Below are positions 24,785 through 33,760 of a DNA stretch of 58,695 bases, piece by piece. The notes under the pieces were generated by a model. That model worked only from the letters and a program-made list of their open reading frames with translations. It was not told where the DNA came from and did no database searches. Source of the stretch: Akkermansiaceae bacterium UBA1315 (GTDB lineage Bacteria; Verrucomicrobiota; Verrucomicrobiia; Verrucomicrobiales; Akkermansiaceae). Each line of letters starts with the position of its first letter. Position 1 is the stretch's first letter. The stretch spans positions 57,202 to 115,896 of the forward strand of contig DBTN01000033.1 of NCBI GenBank assembly GCA_002307065.1, given 5' to 3'. The position numbers and the translations under genes were made by a program.

Positions 24785-25140
24785 GATCGAGGGCCGGGAT
24801 CAGGGAATCCTGGCTCGACATGGGGGACTTTTTGGTTAGCTTCCAGCCGTGCCCGTGCCGCCCTCAGATCTGATCGACCCAACCGGTAAAAAGACGGCCG
24901 CAGTGAGTTCTCTGTCCGATGACAGAAAACCGGTGGCGGCCGATAACGATCAGGAGATGGTCGCAAAAACACAGAAACGAGATGGCCTCTTACCGCGTTG
25001 AATGCCTTCGTTCCGCAAAAAGCCTTCGGAGCATCGATGGCATTTTGAATCTCTAGTCGGGGGCGGAATCCTTCCTTTGGGTTAACGCGAAGATATTGAT
25101 CGCAAATCGTTTTACTTTTTCCACACTTCACCTTTCACCC
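24785..25140. other. Intergenic region without a clear gene
   Basis: A 356-bp gap between argS and the pyrophosphatase on the same strand. A 50-codon GTG-started frame (24849-25001: VPVPPSDLIDPTGKK to DGLLPR) is open but has no recognised relatives and no clear ribosome binding site. Two ACCGGT motifs occur (about 24886 and 24930). The last 100 bases are AT-richer and probably hold the promoter of the next gene. I see no RNA gene or terminator hairpin. Confidence 0.5.
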
Positions 25141-26817
25141 ATGCTTCCCTTCTACGTCATCGGTCACCGCAATCCGGATACGGATGCGATTTGTTCAGCG
25201 ATTGGCCACGCTGCATTGCTCCGCGCCTCGAATGAGGAAATGGATGCGATCGCCGCTCGATGTGGTGAAATTTCCCAACGGACGAAATGGGTGCTGGATA
25301 AAGCCCATGTCGAGGCACCGGTTTTAATCACCGACATCCGGACAAACGCCGGAATGATCTGTCACCGTGAAGTCATCCAAGTCGGCCTCAGCGATACCTT
25401 CCTCACCGCCTACCGCCGGATGCTCGACGCCAGTGTGCGATGCGTACCGGTCGTGGACGACGAGGGGAATTTGAAAGGGATTCTTCGTTATTTCGATCTG
25501 CTCAAACTTCTCCTGCCCGCAAACACGGAAGGTCTGAGCGTGCGGACGGTTCACGCGTCGCTCGCAAAATTGGCAGACACGCTGGAAGCCCAAAGCGTCG
25601 GTGCGCCGATTCCTCCTCCAGAAATGGAAGAAGACCTGATTTTGTTGGTCGGTGCATCTTCGCAATCGACGGTTGAAAGACGTCTGAAAATGGCGGCGAA
25701 GGATGGAAATGTTGGGGATTTTCTGGTGATCTGCGGCGACCGCCCGATCGTTCAACGATACGCCATCGACCATGGAGCCCGGGCGTTGTTGGTCACTGGT
25801 GGCAATCCGGTGACCGAAGAAATCCGGCAGCGCGCGGTCGAAAAAGGAGTGGTTCTTCTTCTCTGCAAACAAGATACCGCCAGCGCCTCGACGCTAATCC
25901 GGTGCTCGCGCACGGTGCGTCACGTGATGGAGGAAAAATTCGTCACGGTGAACGAGCACGAACCGATTTCCCGTTTGCGGAAGCGTCTCGCGACCGTCGA
26001 GCAGGATCTGTTTCCCGTGATGGATTGCGGCATGGATAAAATGATCGGGGTGATTGCGAAATCCGATCTGGTTGACCCGCCGCGCATCCGCGTCGCATTG
26101 GTCGACCACAACGAATACGCCCAAGCGGTCAGCGGCGTGGAAGAAGCGAAGATCGTCGAGGTGATCGATCACCACCGCCTGTCCGGGGATCTGGTTTCGC
26201 GGGAGCCGATCCGCTATTTAAACGAACCGGTCGGCTCGACTTGCACCTTGGTCGCCCGGAAATTTTTCCACCGGGATCTGCAACCGGAGCCGGGTGTCGC
26301 GATGTGCCTGTGTGCGGGAATCGTTTCCGACACGCTTTGCCTGACGTCGCCAACGACGACGGATTTGGACAAGCGGATGTTGACGTGGTTGAGCGGGATC
26401 GCCGGAGTGGATCCGCAGCAATTTACCGAAGAGTTTTTCGCGGTTGGTTCGTTGATGGCGACGGGCAGCCCGGACGAAATCATCAACACCGACCGGAAGG
26501 AATTTACCGAGCAAGGATTGACCGTTAGCATTTCGCAAGTTGAGGAGCGGGATCTCCACGGTTTCGCAGCGCGCCGGGAAGAGATTGAAACCGGTTTACG
26601 CGAACTTCACTTCGCGAAAAACTACGACCTCACCGTGCTCGCGGTGACCGATGTCGCGCTTCACAAAAGCATGGTGCTGGCCGTCGGAAATGATCCGATC
26701 GTTTCGCACCTGCCGTTCACACGGATAGATGACGCGCTTTTCTTGGCACCGGGAGTGGTGAGCCGCAAACGCCAGCTTTTCCCGGCGGTTTGCGAAGCGA
26801 TCGAGAATTCGCGCTGA
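25141..26817 (+). CDS. DHH-family manganese-dependent inorganic pyrophosphatase with CBS-DRTGG insert
   Basis: A 558-residue protein. The N-terminus YVIGHRNPDTDAICSAIGHAAL is the family II pyrophosphatase metal motif (GHxxPDxD). A regulatory insert follows: a CBS domain (about 68-125), a DRTGG domain (about 170-250) and a second CBS (about 265-320). The catalytic domain then resumes with ALVDHNEYAQAV, IDHHRLSG (DHH motif), GSTCTLVARKF, AGIVSDTLCLTSPTTT, and the DHHA2 C-terminal region ending LAPGVVSRKRQLFP (SRKxQ substrate motif). Such enzymes hydrolyse pyrophosphate and are controlled by adenine nucleotides through the CBS domains. All signature motifs are intact. The next gene begins 83 bases later on the same strand. 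Confidence 0.93.
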   Translation: MLPFYVIGHRNPDTDAICSAIGHAALLRASNEEMDAIAARCGEISQRTKWVLDKAHVEAPVLITDIRTNAGMICHREVIQVGLSDTFLTAYRRMLDASVRCVPVVDDEGNLKGILRYFDLLKLLLPANTEGLSVRTVHASLAKLADTLEAQSVGAPIPPPEMEEDLILLVGASSQSTVERRLKMAAKDGNVGDFLVICGDRPIVQRYAIDHGARALLVTGGNPVTEEIRQRAVEKGVVLLLCKQDTASASTLIRCSRTVRHVMEEKFVTVNEHEPISRLRKRLATVEQDLFPVMDCGMDKMIGVIAKSDLVDPPRIRVALVDHNEYAQAVSGVEEAKIVEVIDHHRLSGDLVSREPIRYLNEPVGSTCTLVARKFFHRDLQPEPGVAMCLCAGIVSDTLCLTSPTTTDLDKRMLTWLSGIAGVDPQQFTEEFFAVGSLMATGSPDEIINTDRKEFTEQGLTVSISQVEERDLHGFAARREEIETGLRELHFAKNYDLTVLAVTDVALHKSMVLAVGNDPIVSHLPFTRIDDALFLAPGVVSRKRQLFPAVCEAIENSR

Positions 26818-26900
26818 CATCCGTTCCGGAGTTTCTGACGGAGACGGCGGGGGAGCGCTGGAAACTTGCCATCGCAGGATCGGTGGGTTCATCTGCTGGG

Positions 26901-27833
26901 ATGAATCGCCGAAAAATGATGCACTGTTTGGGGGCCGCGGCTCTTGGCAGCGCCGTGACGAGTCGAGTATTCGCCCAGGAAACCGGGGTGAAAAAAGTGG
27001 ACACTCACACCCACTTTTACGATCCGACCCGCGAAGAAGGCATCCCCTGGCCGCCGAAAGACGCGCTCTACTACCGGAAAGTGATGCCGGAAGACTGGCG
27101 GGCACAAACGGCCCCGCACGGCATCACCCACGCGATCGCTGTCGAAGCAAGTCCGTGGCTGGAAGACAATCAGTGGCTGTTGGATGTGGCGGCGCGTGAC
27201 CGGAGCATTCTCGGCGTGGTGGGAAATCTGGATATCCTCGACGAAAATTTTGCGGCGAATCTCAATCGTTTTGCTGCCGACCGATTGTTCCGTGGTATCC
27301 GGCCGAACCGGCGACAGTTTCTGGAGCATTCCGCGACGCCGGATTTTGTGAAATCGATGGAGCTGCTCGCCGAGCGCGGGCTCTCGTTCGATGTGAATGG
27401 CCCTCCGCCGACCCTGGATCAAGCGGTCGCGTTGGCGAAAAAATTGCCGGATTTGCGCATCATCCTCGACCATGTCGGGAACTGTGGCGATCCCGCCAAA
27501 CCGACTCAGGCGTGGCGCGACGGAATCCAAGCGGCCGGTCAGTGTCCGAATGTTTTTTGTAAAATTTCCGCGTTGGTCGAGCAGCCCGGAGCTCCGGTCG
27601 GGCAAGCACCGCGCGATTTGGAATATTATTTACCCGCACTCGAGGTCGTTTGGGAAAACTTCGGAGAAAACCGGTTGATGTTCGGCAGCAACTGGCCGGT
27701 CTCCGATCAGGGAGCGCCCTTTGCGACTGTTGTCGATCTGGTGGACCGGTTTTTCGAAACCAAGAGCGAACCGGTTCGGCAAAAGTTTTTCCGCGACAAC
27801 TCCCGAGCCGCTTACCGTTGGGCCGAGCGTTAG
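26901..27833 (+). CDS. Exported amidohydrolase_2-family hydrolase (lactonase-like)
   Basis: A 310-residue protein with an N-terminal Tat-like or Sec signal (RRKMMHCLGAAALGSAVTSRVFA). It is a TIM-barrel metal-dependent hydrolase: KVDTHTHFYDP (HxH), FRGIRPNRR, FDVNG, LDHVGNCGDP and RLMFGSNWPVSDQGAP. This pattern matches the Amidohydro_2 group that includes L-fuconolactonase and 2-pyrone-4,6-dicarboxylate lactonase. The substrate is probably a sugar lactone, an inference in keeping with polysaccharide-degrading Verrucomicrobia. The start is at the Tat-like signal; longer forms overlap the previous gene. Its 3' end overlaps the rlmN 3' end by 4 bases (convergent). Confidence 0.85.
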   Translation: MNRRKMMHCLGAAALGSAVTSRVFAQETGVKKVDTHTHFYDPTREEGIPWPPKDALYYRKVMPEDWRAQTAPHGITHAIAVEASPWLEDNQWLLDVAARDRSILGVVGNLDILDENFAANLNRFAADRLFRGIRPNRRQFLEHSATPDFVKSMELLAERGLSFDVNGPPPTLDQAVALAKKLPDLRIILDHVGNCGDPAKPTQAWRDGIQAAGQCPNVFCKISALVEQPGAPVGQAPRDLEYYLPALEVVWENFGENRLMFGSNWPVSDQGAPFATVVDLVDRFFETKSEPVRQKFFRDNSRAAYRWAER

Positions 27834-28912
27834 CGTTTGGAGGGGGCGGAGATGATTCCTTCTTCCGTTTCCTGTTTCAGGCGGAGCTGGCCGCAGGCGG
27901 CATCGATGTCGTGGCCTTTTTCCAAACGCAGCGTCGCGGAAACACCGGCGTTTTTCAACACCTCCTGGAATGCGCGGCAATGAACGTTCGGCGGCCGTTT
28001 CCACTCCAGACCTTCGACGGTGTTGTAGGGAATCAGGTTCACTTTTGCGTTCAGCTTCCGCGCGTGGCGGGCGAGGATCGCGGCTTGTTCCAAAGCATCG
28101 TTGACGCCGTTGATGAGAATGTATTCGAGCGTGAGCTTTTGGTTCTTTTTCGAATTCCAGTAATCCAGCGCGTCAAAAAGCTCGGCGACCGGCCATTTTT
28201 TGTTCACCGGCATGATTTGGTTCCGCACGTCATCGGTCGCGCCGTGCAGCGAGATCGCGAGGCGGATTTGCTGGGGATGTTCGGCGAGTTTTCGGATCTG
28301 TGGGACCAAGCCGGAGGTGGAGATCGTCAGATGGCGCGCGCCGAGATGCAGGGATTTTTCATTCGTGATCAGCGAAATGCCGGCCAGCAGATTGTCCAGA
28401 TTGGCCAGGGGTTCGCCCATTCCCATGAAAACCAGATTGTCGACGCGTTCGCCGGAAAGCTGCTCGGCGGCGAGGACTTGGCCGGCGATTTCCGAGGCGT
28501 CGAGATTTCGAGTGAAACCGGCCAAACCGGATGCACAGAATTTACAACCGTATGCGCAGCCGACCTGCGATGACACACAGAGCGTCCGGCGGTCGGATTT
28601 TTCCCCGTAAAGCGCCGGGTTCGCTGGAATGAGGACGCTTTCGACATATCGGCCGTCGTGAAGACGGAAAAGAAACTTCCGAGTCGTGTCCGCGCTGCCT
28701 TGCGTTGTCGCGTGTTCCAGCGCGCCGAGGCGAAACGATTCCGTCAATTTTCCGCGGAGCGATGCCGGAAGGTTCGACATCGCATCAATCGTCGTGACCT
28801 TCTTTTTCCAAATCCAGCTCAGGATTTGGTCGCCACGAAACGCTGGTTCCCCGGCATCCTTGAGCCAGGAAGCGAGATTTTCAGGAGATAAACCGGTTAG
28901 GGCGGGGAGCAT
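27830..28912 (-). CDS. rlmN: Dual-specificity 23S rRNA/tRNA adenine-C2 methyltransferase
   Basis: A 360-residue radical-SAM enzyme that methylates A2503 of 23S rRNA and A37 of some tRNAs. The Fe-S cluster motif CxxxCxxC is C119, C123, C126 (GCAYGCKFCASG). FMGMGEPLANLDN, ISTSGLVPQI, LAISLHG and INGVND are typical. A conserved C-terminal Cys is present in AACGQL. The start codon directly abuts the vapC stop, so it can be transcribed together with the toxin-antitoxin pair upstream. Confidence 0.96.
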   Translation of the reverse strand: MLPALTGLSPENLASWLKDAGEPAFRGDQILSWIWKKKVTTIDAMSNLPASLRGKLTESFRLGALEHATTQGSADTTRKFLFRLHDGRYVESVLIPANPALYGEKSDRRTLCVSSQVGCAYGCKFCASGLAGFTRNLDASEIAGQVLAAEQLSGERVDNLVFMGMGEPLANLDNLLAGISLITNEKSLHLGARHLTISTSGLVPQIRKLAEHPQQIRLAISLHGATDDVRNQIMPVNKKWPVAELFDALDYWNSKKNQKLTLEYILINGVNDALEQAAILARHARKLNAKVNLIPYNTVEGLEWKRPPNVHCRAFQEVLKNAGVSATLRLEKGHDIDAACGQLRLKQETEEGIISAPSKR

Positions 28913-29362
28913 TCAGTTTGTCAGCAGATGAAGTTGGAGGCCGTGCGGCTCGAATTGGCGGAACGCTTCGTCAAAAGTGACGAAACGCAAATTTCCCGAG
29001 ATCGCGAAGGCTGCGAGATAAGCGTCCATCCAGAGTTTGGGCGAGGCGAAGGGCGATGCGGCAAGGCTAAGCCACCGCTCGAAGGTGGGTTCCGGTTCCG
29101 GCAGAAAGTTGATTTGATCTGATTTGCGGAGTTCATGTAAAAACCCGATCACATCACGGTTATTCAAGTCGGGAGTTTTATAAGCAGTAAGCACGGAAGA
29201 GGTGCTAGCCAGACGAAGGAAGCTTTGCTCGGTGGAGCGGCATAGCGCGGCAGGCGATTCTGGCGAGCATTCTCTAAGAGCCGTTTTGGCACTTTCGTGA
29301 AACGGATGCCGATGAAAGGTCAGAGCGAGCCAGACGTTAGAATCAAAAAGTGATGCCGACAC
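28913..29362 (-). CDS. vapC: VapC-like PIN-domain ribonuclease toxin
   Basis: A 149-residue PIN-domain protein. The acidic metal-binding residues are placed as expected: SLFDSNVWLAL (first Asp), the Glu in CRSTEQSFLRL, the Asp in KLWMDAYLAA and FVTFDEAF near the C-terminus. VapC toxins cleave tRNA or rRNA and are held by VapB. The GTG start overlaps the antitoxin 3' end by 20 bases, the usual arrangement; a longer in-frame start inside vapB is unlikely. The stop codon touches the rlmN start. Confidence 0.88.
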   Translation of the reverse strand: MSASLFDSNVWLALTFHRHPFHESAKTALRECSPESPAALCRSTEQSFLRLASTSSVLTAYKTPDLNNRDVIGFLHELRKSDQINFLPEPEPTFERWLSLAASPFASPKLWMDAYLAAFAISGNLRFVTFDEAFRQFEPHGLQLHLLTN

Positions 29363-29642
29363 GTTGAAGGTCTTCCTGATAAAGTGCTTCATTTTCGAGT
29401 TTGAGGATTTCCTCAATCGTCATTGTGGAAATCGGTGCATCGGACGGACTTTGGACGACAAGATGTCCGAATTCGGGATCTCGGGTGATGACCGCTCGGG
29501 AGGCTCTGGAATTGGTTGCCTTATGGGACAGTCCGTGCCGAAGACTTTCCGCGACAATGTCTTTGAGTTTCTTTCCTTGTTGGGCTGCAAGAATCTTTAG
29601 CTCACGCATGAGATCGTCGGGAAGATCCAAAGTCGTTTTCAT
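29343..29642 (-). CDS. vapB: VapB-like ribbon-helix-helix antitoxin
   Basis: A 99-residue protein starting MKTTLDLPDDLMRELKILA, then GKKLKDIVAESLRHGL, a clear ribbon-helix-helix DNA-binding N-terminus. The C-terminal half (ISTMTIEEILKLENEALYQEDL) would wrap the toxin. It should neutralise VapC and repress the pair's promoter in the 39-bp gap downstream of rmuC. The module appears inserted between the housekeeping genes rmuC and rlmN. Confidence 0.85.
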   Translation of the reverse strand: MKTTLDLPDDLMRELKILAAQQGKKLKDIVAESLRHGLSHKATNSRASRAVITRDPEFGHLVVQSPSDAPISTMTIEEILKLENEALYQEDLQRVGITF

Positions 29643-29681
29643 GCGGTAATATTCCCATAAAACCAGTTTTATGTCAACCGG

Positions 29682-31172
29682 TCACCCGAGTGCCGAACGC
29701 AGATCATTCGCGGCGCTGCGGGCGCTGGCGGGCGGGTCTGGGGAAATTTCGGGGACGATTCCTTCGACCGGTTCTGACGGATCGGCGAGGAAACCGGTTG
29801 CGACTTGGGGAATGCGCGGAGTTTTATCAACCGGTTCCAGATGTTGGATCGATGCGGCTTCGGGCGCGGCTTTGAGTTCCTCAAACTTCCGGGCAGTGAT
29901 CAAAACGCGGGTTTCGAGCGAACCGACGGCGCTGTTGTAGTTTTCCACCGCGCTGCCGAGTGAGCGGCCCAGCTTGGCGAAATGCTCGGCGAGTTTTCCG
30001 AGGCGTTCGTGCAGGGTTTTTCCGAGATCGGAAATTTCGCGGGCGTTTTCGGCGATCGATTCCTGACGCCAGCCGTAAGAAACGGCGCGGAGCAGGGCGA
30101 TCAGGGTGGTCGGAGTCGCGAGGATGACGCCTTGGTTGACGCCGCGTTCGATCAAACCGGGGTCGCTTTGCAGAGCGGCGGAAAAGAACGATTCGCTCGG
30201 CAGGAAAAGCACGGTGAACTCCGGGGTTTCGGCGAACTGCGCGCTGTAGTTTTTCGATGCCAGTTGCTCGATGTGTTTGCGGACTTGGCGGGCGTGGCGG
30301 TTGAGCGCTTCGTCGCGGGTCGCGTCGTCATGAGCCTCGAGCGCATCGAGGTAGGCGTCCATCGGTGTTTTGGAATCGACGACGATGGTTTTTCCACCGG
30401 GCAGCCGGACGACGAGATCGGGACGCAGGCGTTTTCCTTCGTCGGTTGTGGTCGTGGTTTGTGTCGTGAAGTCGCAATGTTCCTGCATGCCAGCGAGTTC
30501 CACCACTCGGCGGAGCTGCAGTTCACCCCATTGGCCGCGACCGGTGGGTTGGCGCAGCGCTTTGACGAGGGATGACGTTTCGCGTTGCAGACCGAGCTGG
30601 CCTTCGCCCAACGCACGGACCTGCTCTTTCAATTCGGCATAAGCGCCTTCGCGGGCTTTTTCGATTTCGCCGATGCGGAGTTCGAATTTCCCAAGCGAAT
30701 CGGCGACCGGTTTGATCAGCGTTTCGATGGCGACTTTGCGTTTTTCGATTTCGCCTTTGGCCTCCTCGGTTTGGGTGGAAAGCGAGGATTTGGCGAGTTG
30801 GAGAAATTGCTCGGACGAGGATTTCAGCGCATCGGCGGAGAGGGCTTTGAACGTATCGGACAGCTTGATCTCGGCGCGTTCGAGCAGCGCTTGTTTTTCG
30901 GCGGCGGCTTTCAGTTCCGTCTCGAGGCGGGAGCGGATTTCTGAAAGCTGGTTGCGAAATGTTTGGGCTTCCTGTTCGTTGCGTTGCGATTGGTCGACCG
31001 CTTGGGCGAGACGGGCCTCGATTTCCGCGGCGCGGCGTTCTTCCGAGCGGAGGCGTTCGTTGGTTGTCGCGAGCCGGCTTTTGGCGGTGAGAAAAGTCAA
31101 CAGCCAGCCGACCAAAAGGCCAGCGAGCGCGCAGGAAACAGGAAGAAGGTAGGGCTGAAGTTCCGGAGGCAT
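29682..31172 (-). CDS. rmuC: DNA recombination protein RmuC
   Basis: A 496-residue protein: one N-terminal membrane segment (LLPVSCALAGLLVGWLLTFL), a long coiled coil (about 35-190), and then the RmuC nuclease-like core with GRGQWGELQLRRVVELAGM, RPDLVVRLPGGKTIVVDSKTPMDAYL, FTVLFLPSESFF and VILATPTTLIALLRAVSYGW. RmuC limits recombination of inverted repeats and is related to PD-(D/E)xK nucleases (D-x-K motif in VVDSKTP). A disordered Pro/Glu-rich C-terminus of about 55 residues is additional. Given the many palindromic ACCGGT sites and inverted repeats around, its presence is notable but not proof of a link. Confidence 0.93.
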   Translation of the reverse strand: MPPELQPYLLPVSCALAGLLVGWLLTFLTAKSRLATTNERLRSEERRAAEIEARLAQAVDQSQRNEQEAQTFRNQLSEIRSRLETELKAAAEKQALLERAEIKLSDTFKALSADALKSSSEQFLQLAKSSLSTQTEEAKGEIEKRKVAIETLIKPVADSLGKFELRIGEIEKAREGAYAELKEQVRALGEGQLGLQRETSSLVKALRQPTGRGQWGELQLRRVVELAGMQEHCDFTTQTTTTTDEGKRLRPDLVVRLPGGKTIVVDSKTPMDAYLDALEAHDDATRDEALNRHARQVRKHIEQLASKNYSAQFAETPEFTVLFLPSESFFSAALQSDPGLIERGVNQGVILATPTTLIALLRAVSYGWRQESIAENAREISDLGKTLHERLGKLAEHFAKLGRSLGSAVENYNSAVGSLETRVLITARKFEELKAAPEAASIQHLEPVDKTPRIPQVATGFLADPSEPVEGIVPEISPDPPASARSAANDLRSALG

Positions 31173-31187
31173 GGTGGTTTTGTCCTT

Positions 31188-31207
31188 GCGAGCGGCGAAA
31201 CGCTCGC
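31188..31207. repeat. Inverted repeat upstream of superoxide dismutase
   Basis: GCGAGCG and CGCTCGC (7 bp, perfect) around a 6-base loop, followed by TTT. A second small hairpin (GTCCG / CGGAC) lies 25 bp further on. Both are in the 110-bp divergent region between rmuC and the dismutase gene and could affect its leader RNA. There is no long T tract. Confidence 0.4.
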
Positions 31208-31282
31208 TTTCGTAGGGGTGTTGACGTGCCTGTCCGTCCTATCGGACGATGCCACGCGACGCAAACCAAACTCCTGACCACC

Positions 31283-31906
31283 ATGGCACATACTCTTCCT
31301 GAACTTGGATATGCTTACGACGCCCTCGAACCGCACATCGATGCGAAGACGATGGAAATTCACCATTCGAAGCACCACAACGCGTATATCACGAACCTTA
31401 ACAACGCGATCGCCGGAAAAGCCGATCTCGAAGCGAAAAGTTCCGCCGAGCTCGTCAGTGACCTTTCCGCCGTGCCAGAAGACATCCGTACCGCCGTCCG
31501 CAATAACGCCGGTGGTGATGTGAACCACTCGTTTTTCTGGAAAACCATCGCTCCGGGTGGCGCGAAGCAGCCGTCCGGTGATCTTGCCGCCGCGATCGAC
31601 GCTTCGTTCGGTTCGTTTGACGCGTTTAAAGAAGCTTTCGCAAAGGCAGCGACCACGCGTTTCGGCTCCGGCTGGGCGTGGCTGACGAAAACCGCCGATG
31701 GCAAGCTGGCCGTCACATCGACCGCGAACCAGGACAACCCGATCGCCAGCCCGGATTTCGGTGGCACCAAAAGCACTCCGCTTCTCGGTCTGGACGTCTG
31801 GGAACACGCGTATTATCTCAACTATCAAAACCGCCGTCCGGATTACATCACTGCGTTTTGGAACGTGGTGAACTGGGACGTGGTCGCGAAAAATTTCGCT
31901 GCCTGA
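31283..31906 (+). CDS. Superoxide dismutase (Fe/Mn)
   Basis: A 207-residue cytoplasmic enzyme that turns superoxide into oxygen and peroxide. Family motifs are HTLPELGYAYDALEPHID, MEIHHSKHHNAYITNLN (first His ligands), NHSFFWKTIAPGG, FGSGWAWL and DVWEHAYYLNYQNRRPDY (Asp and His ligands). Length and order are normal. Mn or Fe preference cannot be settled by eye. The start follows an in-frame extension that lacks homology. It complements AhpC in oxidative defence but is not linked to it. Confidence 0.95.
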   Translation: MAHTLPELGYAYDALEPHIDAKTMEIHHSKHHNAYITNLNNAIAGKADLEAKSSAELVSDLSAVPEDIRTAVRNNAGGDVNHSFFWKTIAPGGAKQPSGDLAAAIDASFGSFDAFKEAFAKAATTRFGSGWAWLTKTADGKLAVTSTANQDNPIASPDFGGTKSTPLLGLDVWEHAYYLNYQNRRPDYITAFWNVVNWDVVAKNFAA

Positions 31907-31990
31907 TTTTCCATTCAGCTCTATCTCCAACGCGTCCGCCTCATGAGGGTGGGCGCGTTTTTAATTTTCCGATCTCCCCTACGTTACGTC

Positions 31991-32788
31991 ATGAATCCCA
32001 AGACACCGGTTTGCCCGCAAGTTACTGAAGAAGAAATTCGACAGCAGGAAATATTTGAATTGGAAACGTCCGATCGCTCGTGGCTTTCCGGTCCACGGTC
32101 GCGGTGGCGGGATTTGATGACCTTGTTGCACGTCGGACAGGATTTTATTCGTGCGTTCCGTGTGCTGCATTTCGCGGGGCCTTGCGTGACGATTTTCGGA
32201 TCGGCGCGGACCCAGCCGGGCACCGAGTATTATGAGCTGGCGCGAAAAATGGGCGAAGTTTGCGCGAAATTGGGATTTACCACGATGACCGGTGGTGGAC
32301 CGGGAATCATGGCGGCGGCGAACCAGGGCGCTTTCGAAGCTGGCGGCCGCTCGATCGGGGTGAATATTGAGCTGCCATTCGAACAATCGCTCAACACGCA
32401 CGTCCACCGGTCGGTGACGATGCGGTATTTTTTCACCCGGAAAACCGTGTTGGTGAAATATTCTTACGCGTTTGTGGTGATGCCGGGCGGTGCGGGAACT
32501 TTGGATGAAATGTTCGAGACGATGACCTTGATCCAAACCGGCAAGCTGCGAAATTTCCCGATCATCCTGATGGGGAAAGACTACTGGCAGCCGCTGATGG
32601 ACTTTATTTATAAAATGGCGGACGAGGGGACGATCAGTCCCGGAGATCCAGATTTGATCTTTTTCACGGATGATGTGGAAGAGGCGAAAGCGCACCTTGT
32701 CAGGCATGCCGTCCGTCAGTTCGGCCTGCGGAGAAAACAAATTCCGCGTTCGATCCGGTTGCTCGGCGAGAAACCGGTTCTGGAGTGA
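31991..32788 (+). CDS. LOG-family nucleotide hydrolase (TIGR00730)
   Basis: A 265-residue Rossmann-like protein. FGSARTQPGTEYYELARKMGE, TGGGPGIMAAANQGAFEAGG and the LOG signature MPGGAGTLDEMFE are complete. Proteins of this family (once called lysine decarboxylases) release free bases from nucleoside 5'-monophosphates, e.g. cytokinin activation in plants. In bacteria the usual substrate is AMP or a related nucleotide. An N-terminal helix of about 60 residues precedes the core. It stands alone, 84 bp after the dismutase. Confidence 0.9.
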   Translation: MNPKTPVCPQVTEEEIRQQEIFELETSDRSWLSGPRSRWRDLMTLLHVGQDFIRAFRVLHFAGPCVTIFGSARTQPGTEYYELARKMGEVCAKLGFTTMTGGGPGIMAAANQGAFEAGGRSIGVNIELPFEQSLNTHVHRSVTMRYFFTRKTVLVKYSYAFVVMPGGAGTLDEMFETMTLIQTGKLRNFPIILMGKDYWQPLMDFIYKMADEGTISPGDPDLIFFTDDVEEAKAHLVRHAVRQFGLRRKQIPRSIRLLGEKPVLE

Positions 32789-32796
32789 GCGCTCCG

Positions 32797-33648
32797 CTAT
32801 TTGGGTAAGAAAAACCCGCGCTGTCTGTCGGAGATGGGAAGCGCCAGTTTTTCCATCACTGAAAGCATATCTTCCCAGAGCAGGCGCTTCGCGTTGTTGC
32901 CGCCGCTTTGGAGAAGATAACTCGGATGATAAGTGACGCGAACGGGTGTGCCTTCGAAGGAATGCCATTTGCCCCGCATGCCGGTGACGGTCCCTTCGAG
33001 ATTGAGCAATCCTTCCGCAGCCGTTCCGCCAAGCGCGATGATGCATTCCGGCTGGACGATCCCGATTTCCGCACGGACGAAGGGCATGCACGATTCCATT
33101 TCCCCACGTGTCGGCTTGCGGTTGTTGGTCGTCTGATTCGGAGTCGCCGGGCGGAATTTGACGATGTTGGAAATGTAAACTTCGTCGCGCGAAATTCCCA
33201 TCGCCTTTAAAATGTCATTCAGCTTTTGGCCGGCCGGTCCGACGAACGGTTCGCGTTCTTTTTCCTCCTGATAACCGGGGGCCTCGCCGACCAACATGAC
33301 GCGCGCTTCGGGATTCCCGGTGGAAAAAACCATCGTTTCGCGAAGCGTGCCGAGATCTTTCGCAGGCTGCCAATCTTCCGCCTGTCGGCGCAGCGCGTCC
33401 AACTGCTCCGTGCGGGAACCGGTGGTGAGCGGGACGAGCACGCTCGGTTTTTCGGAAACCGGATCGGGGGCAACCGGTTCGGCGGAAATTTCGGCTAAAA
33501 CGGGTTCAGCGGTTTTTTTTCCGGAACGAGCGCGGAGGAAAAGTTCGCGCAATCCTTCGCGCGCACCTTCGTCAAGGTGAGCGTGAGTGACGCCACGGGC
33601 TTGTTCCGCGTGGAGAAAATCGAGAAGGAGATCGACGGGTCGAGACAC
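32797..33648 (-). CDS. Uracil-DNA glycosylase-like protein (family 4 fold) lacking most Fe-S cysteines
   Basis: A 283-residue protein. The catalytic core resembles family 4 uracil-DNA glycosylase: VMLVGEAPGYQEEKEREPFVGPAGQ (motif A at about 121), YISNIVKFRPATPN, CIIALGGTAAEGLL and TYHPSYLL (motif B). Family 4 enzymes bind a 4Fe-4S cluster through a CxxC near the start of the core and two later cysteines. Here the CxxC is absent, the third Cys is F165 and only C187 remains, so the cluster is almost certainly lost. A Pro/Glu-rich N-terminal extension of about 90 residues is present. It may still remove uracil, or act on other lesions. Confidence 0.85.
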   Translation of the reverse strand: MSRPVDLLLDFLHAEQARGVTHAHLDEGAREGLRELFLRARSGKKTAEPVLAEISAEPVAPDPVSEKPSVLVPLTTGSRTEQLDALRRQAEDWQPAKDLGTLRETMVFSTGNPEARVMLVGEAPGYQEEKEREPFVGPAGQKLNDILKAMGISRDEVYISNIVKFRPATPNQTTNNRKPTRGEMESCMPFVRAEIGIVQPECIIALGGTAAEGLLNLEGTVTGMRGKWHSFEGTPVRVTYHPSYLLQSGGNNAKRLLWEDMLSVMEKLALPISDRQRGFFLPK

Positions 33649-33760
33649 GGCGAAATGCTATCGGTTCGTTTCGCGGAAGGCAACCGCTCGGATTTCTGAT
33701 TGGAAACCGGTGCGGCTTGGGCTTGCCCCCGGTCGGTTTCGGGAGGATCATCGGCGCGTT

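Noticed and set aside
24849..25001. Small 50-codon frame in the argS-pyrophosphatase gap
   Set aside because: No homology, no clear ribosome binding site and a GTG start; too weak to list as a gene.
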